This document shows positions 1 through 6,381 of a DNA stretch of 37,592 nt, piece after piece (the first letter of the stretch is position 1; every line of letters starts with the position of its first letter). The position numbers and the translations under genes are program-made. Origin of the DNA: Treponema sp. (lineage in GTDB: Bacteria > Spirochaetota > Spirochaetia > Treponematales > Breznakiellaceae). Below the pieces are notes generated by a model. That model ran no database searches. It was not told the DNA's origin and worked only from the letters and a program-made list of their open reading frames with translations. The stretch spans positions 1-37,592 of the forward strand of contig JAISOX010000053.1 of NCBI GenBank assembly GCA_031275325.1, given 5' to 3'.

Positions 1-2
1 CG

Positions 3-470
3 AAAGGAAACGCAACCCAGACCAGAGCCTATGATTCCGTTACTGAGGTTACCCCTCGCAATTATGTTAATGTAGACCTTTCTTTGGGTGCAAAAACCCT
101 TACCTCTGTTACTGGCGGCGCGAATAATGCGTATTCGGTTACCCCCTCCTTTGGATACAAAGGGATATTGGGGGCGGCGGATAAGCTGGTTGTCTATTAT
201 ATGACCGGTTCTTCCCCCTCTCAGGGTCCTTACGCTGCGGCGCTTAGTTTCACTAAGGCAGAGCTTGAAGCGGCAACCGTAACCCCCAAGACGCTTACGA
301 TATTCAAGGCCACGAGTGCTTATAATAGTGCGTATGTGCAAGCCTGGCTGGAATTCGCTGACGGTACAAAGGAAAATGTTTCTAGTATTTATGGTGATGG
401 GGTAACATCTGATAGCTCTTATCAGGGTCCCGGTGATGAGTGGGTTAACTGCAAGCTGCTCGACTATTAA
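3..470 (+). CDS. Unidentified protein, C-terminal part (5' end outside window)
   Basis: The frame is open from the left edge to a TAA at 468-470, giving at least 155 residues, so the gene begins before the window. A TTG at 84 could act as a start, but the reading frame continues upstream with protein-like sequence (...TRAYDSVTEVTPRNYV...), so a partial gene is more likely. The product is rich in Ser, Thr, Tyr, Ala and Gly with alternating hydrophobic residues, which suggests a beta-rich fold. It ends in KLLDY and has no membrane segment in the visible part. I do not recognise the family. A strong intrinsic terminator follows at 580-608. Confidence 0.6.
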   Translation, partial: KGNATQTRAYDSVTEVTPRNYVNVDLSLGAKTLTSVTGGANNAYSVTPSFGYKGILGAADKLVVYYMTGSSPSQGPYAAALSFTKAELEAATVTPKTLTIFKATSAYNSAYVQAWLEFADGTKENVSSIYGDGVTSDSSYQGPGDEWVNCKLLDY

Positions 471-494
471 CCCTCCGGCGTAGCAACTCCGGCG

Positions 495-535
495 CCGGAT
501 GTTTCCCGGATTAACCACCCCTGGGAAACATCCGG
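495..535 (+). other. Perfect 13-bp inverted repeat downstream of the left-edge gene
   Basis: CCGGATGTTTCCC (495-507) and GGGAAACATCCGG (523-535) pair perfectly around a 15-nt loop. No T-run follows, so it is more likely an mRNA 3'-stabilising hairpin or a protein site than a complete terminator. It sits 25 bp after the stop of the left-edge gene. Confidence 0.55.
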
Positions 536-579
536 TACACCCTGCCCGGGTCCGGCGGACCCGCAAAAGGGCGATCCTT

Positions 580-608
580 ACGCCTGGCTGAAAGGCCGGG
601 CGTTTTTT
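580..608 (+). terminator. Intrinsic terminator
   Basis: ACGCCTGGC and GCCGGGCGT form a 9-bp stem with one G-T wobble and a 6-nt loop, followed by a run of six T (603-608). It would end transcription of the partial gene at the left edge. Confidence 0.75.
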
Positions 609-660
609 ATACCCAGGGGCGCTGCGGGGACGTGCATCCCTGGAGGCGGAACAGCCAGTG

Positions 661-925
661 AAGGGCGGAGAGGGGCCTCCTCTTTTGTTTTGTTCGTAGT
701 TACATTGCTTCAAACCCATAGCATACCAGGGTGAAAGGGATCTGTTCGAGGGAGAAAGGATCATGCCGATCATGACCGATGAAGAAGCGGACCGGTTTGA
801 CGAAGCCTGGACAAAAACCACGCCCACCATAAATCCCCCCGGCCCGTATCTTTGCCTGTCAGCGGGCTGTGCTTGAAGCCCTTGACCGGGTATCCGCAAA
901 GTATATCCTCAATCGGGCGGGAGAC
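661..925 (+). repeat. Direct repeat, copy 1 (partner at 2083-2370)
   Basis: This block matches 2083-2370 at high identity by eye. The shared parts are a GGAGAGGGGCCTCC segment, TCTTTTGTTTTGTTCGTAGTTA, the leader, the SD and the first ~55 codons of a small gene. Differences are an extra ~20 bp in copy 2 near 2104, scattered substitutions, and a net loss of 2 bp in copy 1 near 836-850 that breaks the reading frame. The two copies flank the gene at 1363-2070. Confidence 0.8.
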
Positions 926-1336
926 AGAACAGGCCATCCGGTTGACAGAACAAACCGGGCGGGAGACAGAACACGCCGGGCGGGAGACAGAACAGGTCAT
1001 CCGGCGGACAGAACACGCCGGGCGGTTGACAGAACACGCCATCCTGCGGACAGAACACGCCGGGCGGTTGACAGAACAAGTCATCCGGCGGACAGAACAC
1101 GCCGGGCGGGAGACAGAACAGGCCATCCGGGAGACAGAACACGCCGGGCGGGAGACAGAACAAGCCATCCGGTTGACAGAACACGCCGGGCGGGAGACAG
1201 AACAGGTCATCCGGCGGACAGAGTAAATCATCGGGTTGACAAAATGGGTCATCCCGCGGATAAAATGAATCATCCCGCGGACAACCCGCGTGCGGGGGCA
1301 GATAAAACCGATCAGCCTGTCCGCGGCGCCGCGTGA
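763..1336 (+). pseudogene. Frameshifted paralog of the 2207-2437 gene with a 21-bp repeat tail
   Basis: From the ATG at 763 the sequence encodes MPIMTDEEADRFDEAWTKTT, matching the intact paralog at 2207, but about 2 bp are missing near 836-850. The original frame therefore stops at about 874. The paralogous protein resumes in the next frame (VLEALDRVSAKYILNRAG) and runs into about 17 heptads of the types xRAGDRT and GHPADRT, ending at TGA 1334-1336. The missing 2 bp account exactly for the frame change. A GTG at 869 could start the downstream frame, so a short repeat protein might still be made. The paralog's own C-terminal half is absent. I infer a broken gene whose 3' end was replaced by a minisatellite. 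Confidence 0.6.
915..1290 (+). repeat. 21-bp tandem repeat tract 1 (about 17 copies)
   Basis: Uninterrupted 21-bp units run from 915 to about 1271, followed by a partial unit. The core GACAGAACA is nearly invariant. Unit heads are of two kinds, GGGCGG and ATCCGG, which largely alternate. Diverged units at the 3' end change the core to GACAAAATG or GATAAAATG. Because 21 is seven codons, all frames without a stop in the unit stay open on both strands, and the apparent opposite-strand proteins (CSVSRPA- and PPGVFCL-type heptads) are explained by this. There are no spacers, so it is not a CRISPR array. Confidence 0.9.
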
Positions 1337-1362
1337 TAAAAGACGAAACAAGGAGGAACCGT

Positions 1363-2070
1363 ATGTCCTATAACACCGATTGGTATCCCGGCAGACGGAC
1401 GGATCAGATCGTCCTGTGCCGGAACTGGATTTCCATCATGACCGCGGAAGTACGGACCGCGTGGGGCATCCCTCAGGACCAGTTTACCGCGCTGAACACC
1501 CTGTTCGCCGCCGCGGAAACCCTGCTGGAAAAGGCCCAGGGCAGCGACCGCACCCCGGTCATCACCGAACAGTGCCGCGAGGCATTTCACGAGCTGGAGG
1601 CGAAGGCCCGCTTCTTCAAGAGCCGCTACTTCCTCGTGCCGCCCCTAACCAACGGGGACATCGTGGAACTGGGCCTTACCCCCCAGGACCCCACCCACAC
1701 CCCCATCCCCAAACCCGAAGCCCAGGTAGAAGCGGACCTCACCTTCCCAGGCATACACCTGGTGGAGCTGAAAAACATCCGCGCCGTAGGAACCCAGGGC
1801 ATCCCGGACCCCCGCAGCGACTACGGGGTGCGGATATTCTACGGCCTCTCCGGAGAACCCACCGATACCTACCGCTTCCGGGTAAACGAGCCGCCGAAGA
1901 AAGGCGGGGACCTGCCCTATTCGGTCTTCACCCGCCGCAAAAAAGAACGCTTCGACTTTGAAGGCGAAAGCGGCAGCCGGGTCTGGTTCTGCCTCCGCTA
2001 CGAAAACAGCAAAGGCGGCAAAGAAGGGGAAGGCCCCTTCGGCCCGATCCTTACCGCGATAATTCCTTAG
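1363..2070 (+). CDS. Uncharacterised 235-aa protein
   Basis: The ATG at 1363 follows AAGGAGG with 6 nt spacing, which fixes the start; the same frame runs to an upstream GTG at 1333 without a good ribosome site. The N-terminal ~110 residues are rich in Trp, Ala, Glu and Arg and appear helical (MSYNTDWYPGRR...AWGIPQDQFTALNTLFAAAETLLEKAQ...). A Pro/Thr-rich hinge follows (PTHTPIPKPEAQVEADL), then a C-terminal half that looks like a beta-sandwich (GVRIFYGLSG, FTRRKKERFDFEG, RVWFCLRYEN, GPFGPILTAIIP). There is no signal peptide or membrane segment. I do not recognise a named domain and give no function. It lies between two copies of a duplicated block and is followed by a terminator. Confidence 0.8.
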   Translation: MSYNTDWYPGRRTDQIVLCRNWISIMTAEVRTAWGIPQDQFTALNTLFAAAETLLEKAQGSDRTPVITEQCREAFHELEAKARFFKSRYFLVPPLTNGDIVELGLTPQDPTHTPIPKPEAQVEADLTFPGIHLVELKNIRAVGTQGIPDPRSDYGVRIFYGLSGEPTDTYRFRVNEPPKKGGDLPYSVFTRRKKERFDFEGESGSRVWFCLRYENSKGGKEGEGPFGPILTAIIP

Positions 2071-2075
2071 TAAAG

Positions 2076-2135
2076 GGAGAGGGAAGGGTGGAGAGGGGCC
2101 TCCCCGTTCCTAACTTCCCTCTCCTCTTTTGTTTT
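2076..2135 (+). terminator. Intrinsic terminator after the 235-aa gene
   Basis: GGAGAGGGAAG (2076-2086) pairs perfectly with CTTCCCTCTCC (2114-2124), followed by TCTTTTGTTTT. An inner GAGGGGCCTCC lies in the loop. The stem sits 6 bp after the stop codon. Confidence 0.75.
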
Positions 2136-2370
2136 GTTCGTAGTTATATTGCTTCAAAACCATAGCATACCAGGGTGAAAACGATCTGTTCGAGGGAGGA
2201 AGGATCATGCCGAGCATGACCGATGAAGAAGCGGACGGGCTTGACGAAGCCTGGACAAAAAACACGCCCACCATAAATCCCGCGCGGCCCGGTATCTTTG
2301 CCCGTCAGCGGGCTTTGCTTGAAGCCCTTGACCGGGTATCCGCAAACTATATCCTCAACCGGGCAGAGGC
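2083..2370 (+). repeat. Direct repeat, copy 2 (partner at 661-925)
   Basis: This is the intact-gene copy of the duplicated block. It covers the GGGGCCTCC segment, the T-rich segment, the leader with GTTCGAGGGAGGAAGGATC, and the 5' two thirds of the small gene at 2207. Similarity stops where copy 1 turns into the 21-bp repeats, after the codons for ILNRA. Confidence 0.8.
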
Positions 2371-2437
2371 CGCCCATAAAAGCCCCGCGGAAATAATCGG
2401 CGAAATGGTCCGGGAAAAGATCCGGCCCCCCGCATAA
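2207..2437 (+). CDS. Small ribbon-helix-helix-like protein (possible orphan antitoxin)
   Basis: A 76-residue acidic protein starts at ATG 2207 after GGGAGGAAGG; a second ATG lies at 2216. The N-terminus is MPSMTDEEADGLDEAWTKN. The C-terminal part (ALDRVSANYILNRAEAAHKS then PAEIIGEMVREKI) has the look of a short strand followed by two helices, as in ribbon-helix-helix DNA-binding proteins that often serve as antitoxins. That assignment is inference from pattern only; no toxin-like partner lies beside it. A degraded paralog with a repeat tail is at 763-1336. Confidence 0.65.
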   Translation: MPSMTDEEADGLDEAWTKNTPTINPARPGIFARQRALLEALDRVSANYILNRAEAAHKSPAEIIGEMVREKIRPPA

Positions 2438-2504
2438 TCCTTAAGTACCGGCTCATGCCGGGGTCTGACCTCATTTCTTATGACCACTTCGTTGACAATT
2501 CCCC

Positions 2505-2535
2505 TTGACAGGTTTTTCTGAGGGTGATATATACT
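2505..2535 (+). promoter_or_regulatory. Sigma-70 type promoter of the Ni/Co transport operon
   Basis: TTGACA (2505-2510) is followed after 17 bp by TATATA (2528-2533), or after 19 bp by TATACT (2530-2535). A second TTGACA lies at 2492-2497. Transcription would start near 2541, directly before the structured leader. Confidence 0.65.
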
Positions 2536-2549
2536 CTATTGTTGCTCAC

Positions 2550-2660
2550 GAAGGGCAGCAAACTAGCCGCACGAAGCCTAGTCTTCCTTGTCGGGAAGCG
2601 GGACTGAACTCCTGTAACGGAATCCTTCCGTAAGACCCCCAATTTATTCGGCAGCCCATA
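2550..2660 (+). ncRNA. Structured leader, candidate metal-sensing riboswitch (NiCo/czcD-like)
   Basis: The leader between promoter and first gene has a closing pair GGGC (2553-2556) with GCCC (2654-2657), each flanked inside by AGC/GGCAGC. Inner helices are ACTAG/CTAGT (2562-2566 with 2578-2582), CTTCC/GGAAG (2583-2587 with 2594-2598), CGGGA/TCCTG (2599-2603 with 2610-2614) and CGGAA/TTCCG (2618-2622 with 2626-2630), with linkers CTGAAC and GTAAGAC. Paired GCAGC elements closing a multi-branched junction recall the NiCo riboswitch, and the downstream genes handle Ni or Co. The GCCACTG-type box of cobalamin riboswitches is missing. CCCCC (2636-2640) can pair with GGGG at 2660-2664 just before the ribosome site AGGAG, a possible expression platform. 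The class is from memory, not from a covariance search. Confidence 0.5.
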
Positions 2661-2685
2661 GGGGAGGCCATATAGGAGTTCTTCA

Positions 2686-3504
2686 ATGAAAAGCAAAAAC
2701 ATGCTCGTTACTTTTGCCTTGTGCGCGGCTATTGCGGCCGCGGCGCAGGCCCACGAGACCTTCATCATCCCCGGCGATACGTCGAAAGACTACAAAGCCG
2801 GAGATACCGCTGCCCTTATCGGCATTTCCTCCCACTATTTCGCGGTGGGCGAGGAAATCGAACCCCCCGAAACCGTGGAGATGTACGTTTACAAAAACGG
2901 CGTAAAGGGCGGGAATATCCCGCTGGAGGCAAACAGGGACCGGCTCTGGTATGAAGGGAGATACCGGCTGACCGACGACACGCCGGTAATCGCGGTGTTC
3001 AGGAGTATCGGCGGCTTTTATTCCATTCTCACCGACGGGAGCTACGCGGACGGCAACAGAAGCCAGGCGCTGGCCGCCAATCCAGGTAAGTCGGTCCAGG
3101 TATCCCGCTATTTTACCAAGTGGGGCAAACTGTACCTCAACCCGAACAGGAACGACCGGAACTTCAGCCAGGCCCTGGGCCTTGATTTTGAGATTGTCCC
3201 CCTCAACAACCCTGCCGAGATGAGGCGGGGTTCAAGCATGAGGCTTCGGGTGCTTTACAAGGGCCAGCCCTGGGCCAACGGGGAAGTCAAGGCGACCTGG
3301 GACTACTACGATTATCACACGATGGATGCCTGGGCGCAGACTGGAAAGACCGATACAAAGGGGGAGGTGAGCTTCCGGCTTGATCATGTGGATATGAAAA
3401 AACCGGTCCTGTGGATCTTCCAGGCAGGGGATACGCGGAAGTCGTCCCAGCCAAATGCGGATGAGGACAACCTCAAGGCAACCCTGGTTTTTGCGGTGAA
3501 GTAA
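2686..3504 (+). CDS. DUF4198 periplasmic component of Ni/Co uptake (NikK-like)
   Basis: A 272-aa secreted protein starting at ATG 2686 after TAGGAG. A signal peptide (MKSKNMLVTFALCAAIAAAA) is predicted to be cut after AQA, leaving His23 as mature residue 1 (HETFIIPGD). The body matches the DUF4198 family, beta-rich periplasmic proteins found beside NikM/CbiM transporters: an N-terminal domain with ...FAVGEEIEPPETVEMYVYKNG... and a C-terminal domain with WANGEVKATWDYYDYHT...GEVSFRLDH, ending LVFAVK. First gene of the operon, 24 bp before the NikL-like gene. Known role of the family: accessory metal handling outside the membrane for an ECF transporter; the metal, Ni or Co, cannot be told from sequence. 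Confidence 0.8.
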   Translation: MKSKNMLVTFALCAAIAAAAQAHETFIIPGDTSKDYKAGDTAALIGISSHYFAVGEEIEPPETVEMYVYKNGVKGGNIPLEANRDRLWYEGRYRLTDDTPVIAVFRSIGGFYSILTDGSYADGNRSQALAANPGKSVQVSRYFTKWGKLYLNPNRNDRNFSQALGLDFEIVPLNNPAEMRRGSSMRLRVLYKGQPWANGEVKATWDYYDYHTMDAWAQTGKTDTKGEVSFRLDHVDMKKPVLWIFQAGDTRKSSQPNADEDNLKATLVFAVK

Positions 3505-3528
3505 GCACAAGTGAATTGGGTGAATAGC

Positions 3529-4020
3529 ATGAAACACCTGTGTGCCGTAGGGGTTGTGCTTTTGATGCTTCCCGCCGCGGTCTTTGCCCACGGCGTGGAG
3601 ATCTCCGATGTAACCGGGCGGCAGGATGTTTATACCATCAGGTTTTCCTATACGGATGGTACGCCTATGCTCTTCGCCCGGGTCAAGGTCTTCCCGCCGT
3701 CATCCCCCGACGCGCCGGCCCAGGAAAGTATCGCTGACCGGAACGGCTATTTCAGTTTTGTAAACGATGAGAGCGGTGAATGGCGGCTGACCGCGGAAGA
3801 CGGTATGGGACACAAGGGAGAAATAATGGTCGCTACAGCCCTAGCCGCGGCTCCTGGGGCGGAGGAAGCGGGGAAACCATCTGGCGAAAAGACCAGAGGA
3901 CCGGCTTCCCTGGGGACGCGGCTCATCCTGGGGCTCAGCCTGATCCTGAATGTCTTCGCCCTTTACGGTTTCGTGCTTGCGGGACTTGCGAAAAAGCGGG
4001 GCGGTTATGCACATCAGTGA
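3529..4020 (+). CDS. NikL-like membrane-anchored accessory protein of Ni/Co transporter
   Basis: 163 residues from ATG 3529 (a GTG at 3511 in frame adds six residues but has no better ribosome site). A signal peptide MKHLCAVGVVLLMLPAAVFA precedes His21 as the predicted mature N-terminus (HGVEIS). An Ig-like or carboxypeptidase-regulatory-like domain follows (YTIRFSYTDGTPMLFARVKVF...NGYFSFVNDESGEWRLTAEDGMGH), then an Ala/Gly/Glu-rich linker and one C-terminal membrane helix (LILGLSLILNVFALYGFVLAGL) with a basic tail. This is the layout of NikL proteins in NikKLMQO systems. The 3' end overlaps the cbiM start by 14 bp, so translation is probably coupled. Confidence 0.7.
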   Translation: MKHLCAVGVVLLMLPAAVFAHGVEISDVTGRQDVYTIRFSYTDGTPMLFARVKVFPPSSPDAPAQESIADRNGYFSFVNDESGEWRLTAEDGMGHKGEIMVATALAAAPGAEEAGKPSGEKTRGPASLGTRLILGLSLILNVFALYGFVLAGLAKKRGGYAHQ

Positions 4021-4606
4021 GGGGGTGCTTTCCGCGCCTGTCCTGGCGGCCGGCTGGGCTGTTACCGCAGGGGGCCTGGCCATAGGGTTACGGAAAACCC
4101 CGGTGGAGGAACTGCCGAAAACAGCCCTGGTTTCGGGGGTGCTTTTCCTTATAAGTCTGGTTCATGTGCCCCTGGGGCCTTCCAGCATACACCTGACCCT
4201 GCTGGGCCTGGCCGGGGTCCTGCTGGGGTGGAGCGCGATCCCCGCCTTGTTTACCGCGCTGTTCCTCCAGGGGCTGCTCCTCCAGTTTGGGGGACTCCTC
4301 TCCCTTGGGGTAAATACCGCGGTGATGGGGAGCGCTGCCCTGGCAGGATGCGCTGTTTTTAAGGCGCTGCCCCGGCGGGTGTACCTCCCCGCCGCGTTTG
4401 CCGCGGGTTTTATCGCGGTGATCACCGGCGCGGTTCTGGTAACCGCAGCCCTGTTTTTCAGCAGCGGAAACCTGGCCCTTACGGCAACGCTTATCTTCGC
4501 GGCAAACCTGCCCCTGGCCGCGGTAGAGGGTGCTATCACGGTATTGATGGTACTTTTCCTTGGGAGGGCCTTGCCGGATTATGTATTTGGACAGACTGGA
4601 ATTTAA
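4007..4606 (+). CDS. cbiM: CbiM/NikM substrate-binding membrane subunit of Ni/Co ECF transporter
   Basis: 199 aa. The start at 4007 is chosen because it gives MHISEG, the hallmark N-terminus of CbiM/NikM in which the free amino group and His2 bind the metal; longer in-frame starts at 3950 would bury it. Several hydrophobic helices follow, and the segment LVHVPLGPSSIHLTLLGLAG carries further His residues of the metal site. The protein is the S-component that captures Ni(II) or Co(II) at the outer face of the membrane. It overlaps the gene before it by 14 bp and cbiQ by 26 bp. NikM and CbiM are not separable with confidence here. Confidence 0.85.
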   Translation: MHISEGVLSAPVLAAGWAVTAGGLAIGLRKTPVEELPKTALVSGVLFLISLVHVPLGPSSIHLTLLGLAGVLLGWSAIPALFTALFLQGLLLQFGGLLSLGVNTAVMGSAALAGCAVFKALPRRVYLPAAFAAGFIAVITGAVLVTAALFFSSGNLALTATLIFAANLPLAAVEGAITVLMVLFLGRALPDYVFGQTGI

Positions 4607-5390
4607 AAGCGATTCTTTTAGGGCCCTTGATCCCCGCTGCCGTATAGCAGCCGGGGTATGCCTTATCTTCTCGGCTGTGAGCGTCTCCAATCCCCTGATC
4701 CTGACCGGCCTTGTCCTGGGAGCGGCTTTAACCCTGTGGCGGGATACGCCGCGGGTACTGGCCCGGCTCGTTCCGGTAAACATCTTTGTCCTCTTTCTCT
4801 GGCTGACCCTGCCCCTGAACGCCTTGGGAACAGGCTTTTTTGCCGCGTCCCAGGCAGCCGCAGGGGGCCTTTTCCCCGGAGGGACAGGCGGCGGAGGTTT
4901 GGAAGGGGCTTTGAAACAGGCGCTGATATACACCCTGCGGATCAACGCGTCGGCCCTTGTTTACATGGCCCTGATCATCCCCCTGGGAATAGGGGGTCTT
5001 ACCAACGCCCTGATGAAGCTCCGTTTTCCGGTAAAACTTGCCGCGCTGTTCCTCCTGAGCTACCGGTATATCTTTGTCATGTACCAGAGGGTCTTTGTCT
5101 CGGTACTTTCCCTGCGGCTCCGGCAGCCCCGGCAAAGCACCCTGGGCCGGTGGCGATCCTACACCGCGGTCTTCGGAACCGCCCTGATAAGCGCGCTCCG
5201 CCGTTCCCAAAGAATAGGCCGGGCCCTGCAAAGCCGGGGTTTCGGCGCGGATCTTCCCCTGACCAGAGCCTTTACCCTGAAGCCCGGGGACCTGCTCTTT
5301 TTCTGCGCTTCCATCCTCCTCTCGGTCAGCCTCCTGGTACTGGACGGCTTTTTCAACGGTTTTTTATCGGGGAATATATGGAACTTTTAA
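4581..5390 (+). CDS. cbiQ: CbiQ/NikQ, transmembrane T-component of Ni/Co ECF transporter
   Basis: 269 aa from ATG 4581 (MYLDRLEFKSDSF), inside the cbiM end; an in-frame ATG at 4560 would only add seven residues. The N-terminal DPRCRI motif is typical of EcfT/CbiQ. Membrane helices occupy residues ~25-130 and the far C-terminus. The coupling region holds the two EcfT Arg motifs: RLRQPRQ and RSQRIGRALQSRGF, the Ala-Arg-Gly type helices that dock into the ATPase groove. It links the CbiM substrate subunit to CbiO. The stop overlaps the cbiO start by 13 bp. Confidence 0.88.
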   Translation: MYLDRLEFKSDSFRALDPRCRIAAGVCLIFSAVSVSNPLILTGLVLGAALTLWRDTPRVLARLVPVNIFVLFLWLTLPLNALGTGFFAASQAAAGGLFPGGTGGGGLEGALKQALIYTLRINASALVYMALIIPLGIGGLTNALMKLRFPVKLAALFLLSYRYIFVMYQRVFVSVLSLRLRQPRQSTLGRWRSYTAVFGTALISALRRSQRIGRALQSRGFGADLPLTRAFTLKPGDLLFFCASILLSVSLLVLDGFFNGFLSGNIWNF

Positions 5391-6103
5391 GGGTGAGCGG
5401 GCTTTCGTACAGCTACGAAGATGTTCCGGTACTCCGGGACATCAGTTTTTCCCTGGAAAGCCGCGGCCGGCTCTGCGTTGCCGGGGCCAATGGTTCGGGA
5501 AAATCGACCCTCCTGGAGCTTATCGCGGGCTGCATGAAACCCGCCTCCGGGGAAATTCTGATAAACCGCGAAAAGGTTTCCCCGAAAAACCGCGGGGTGC
5601 AGCGGAAGACGGGCATGGTGTTTCAGGACCCGGACAACCAGCTCTTCATGCCCACGGTTTGGGAAGACACGGCTTTCGCGGTAATGCACCGGGGGGTAAG
5701 CCCGGCTGAAGCGCGGGACCTGGCCCTTGAAACGCTCAGGGCAGTGGGAGCGGAACATCTTGCGGATCGTCCCCCTTATAAACTCTCCGGCGGGGAAAAA
5801 CAGCGGGCCGCCATCGCCTCGGCCCTGATCCTGAAACCGGAAATTCTGCTTTTGGACGAACCGACCGCTGCGCTTGATCCCCGTGCCCGGAAAAACATCA
5901 TCGCCCTGCTCCGGGGCCTGAACTGCGCGGTCATCATCGCCGGCCACGATCTGGACATGATGCTGGATCTCGGCGGTGAGGCGCTTTTCCTCCACGGAGG
6001 AAGTATCGCTGCCCGGGGCAGGGCCGGGGAACTGCTGCGGGACGGGGCTTTTTTGCGGAGCATAGGCCTGGAATTACCCCTGAGCCTTTCACTCCGCAAC
6101 TGA
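5378..6103 (+). CDS. cbiO: CbiO/NikO, ATPase subunit of Ni/Co ECF transporter
   Basis: 241 aa, start ATG 5378 (MELLRVSGLSYSYEDVPVL) inside the end of cbiQ; the same frame is open further upstream but only as a shadow of cbiQ. Walker A GANGSGKST is at residues 36-44, Q-loop in MVFQDPDNQLF around 82, signature LSGGEKQR at 136-143, Walker B ILLLDEP at 156-162 and the switch His at 190 (AGHD). Length is that of a normal single-domain EcfA. It hydrolyses ATP to power metal import. It is the last gene of the operon; no clear terminator follows, and a gene remnant begins three bases after the stop. Confidence 0.92.
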   Translation: MELLRVSGLSYSYEDVPVLRDISFSLESRGRLCVAGANGSGKSTLLELIAGCMKPASGEILINREKVSPKNRGVQRKTGMVFQDPDNQLFMPTVWEDTAFAVMHRGVSPAEARDLALETLRAVGAEHLADRPPYKLSGGEKQRAAIASALILKPEILLLDEPTAALDPRARKNIIALLRGLNCAVIIAGHDLDMMLDLGGEALFLHGGSIAARGRAGELLRDGAFLRSIGLELPLSLSLRN

Positions 6104-6105
6104 CT

Positions 6106-6270
6106 ATAAAGCGGATCCCCCTGCTGGTAGGCATTATCACCGGAACCGATCTCTTGCAGGTATGTATCAACGCTTTCCACGCTCGCCATCCGGGGGTACG
6201 GATTACCCCACCCATGACCGAACGTCCGGGCCAGTTGGCTAAATTAGCCGGAGCTCTCGCGGAAAAGGGG
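6106..6270 (+). pseudogene. Remnant resembling the CBS-ACT tail of an AcuB-like protein
   Basis: In one frame the sequence after cbiO reads IPLLVGIITGTDLLQVCINAF, the end of a CBS domain (GIITGTDLL), and then GVRITPPMTERPGQLAKLAG, which looks like the first strand and helix of an ACT domain (xRPGQLAxLAxxLAEKGA). This is how AcuB-type CBS-ACT proteins end. There is no start, no first CBS repeat and no proper ACT finish: after EKGA the frame drifts into unrelated hydrophobic sequence and runs into flbB. I read it as the fragment of a gene cut by a rearrangement that placed the metal operon next to the flagellar cluster. Alternative: chance open frame. Confidence 0.45.
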
Positions 6271-6381
6271 GCAACCTCGGGTCTTTTGTTTCCGCTTTAC
6301 CTATGGGCGTACTTTAGAAAAGGGCAGCCTAAAGAATTGTTTTTTTTAACCGATTACTTTAGTAAGTATAAGGAGATTGAG

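Noticed and set aside
915-1290. CRISPR-like look of the repeat tract
   Set aside because: Units abut with no spacers, unit length is 21 bp, and no cas genes are present.
770-1351. Long minus-strand frame with CSVSRPA-type heptads over the first repeat tract
   Set aside because: It is a by-product of a 21-bp repeat without stops. It has no ribosome site and its ends run into unrelated sequence of the duplicated block.
2550-2660. Cobalamin riboswitch in the leader of the metal operon
   Set aside because: The GCCACTG-type conserved box and the usual B12 core are missing, although GGGAAG-CGGG-CTGAACTCC gives a superficial likeness.
4088-4945. 285-residue minus-strand frame opposite cbiM and cbiQ
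   Set aside because: It is a GC-rich shadow frame, full of Arg, Pro, Gly and Gln, opposite two well-recognised genes.
6154-6381. N-terminal 76 codons of the long flbB frame as a real extension
   Set aside because: The extension resembles the end of a CBS-ACT protein, and a perfect ribosome site stands 6 nt before the GTG at 6382.
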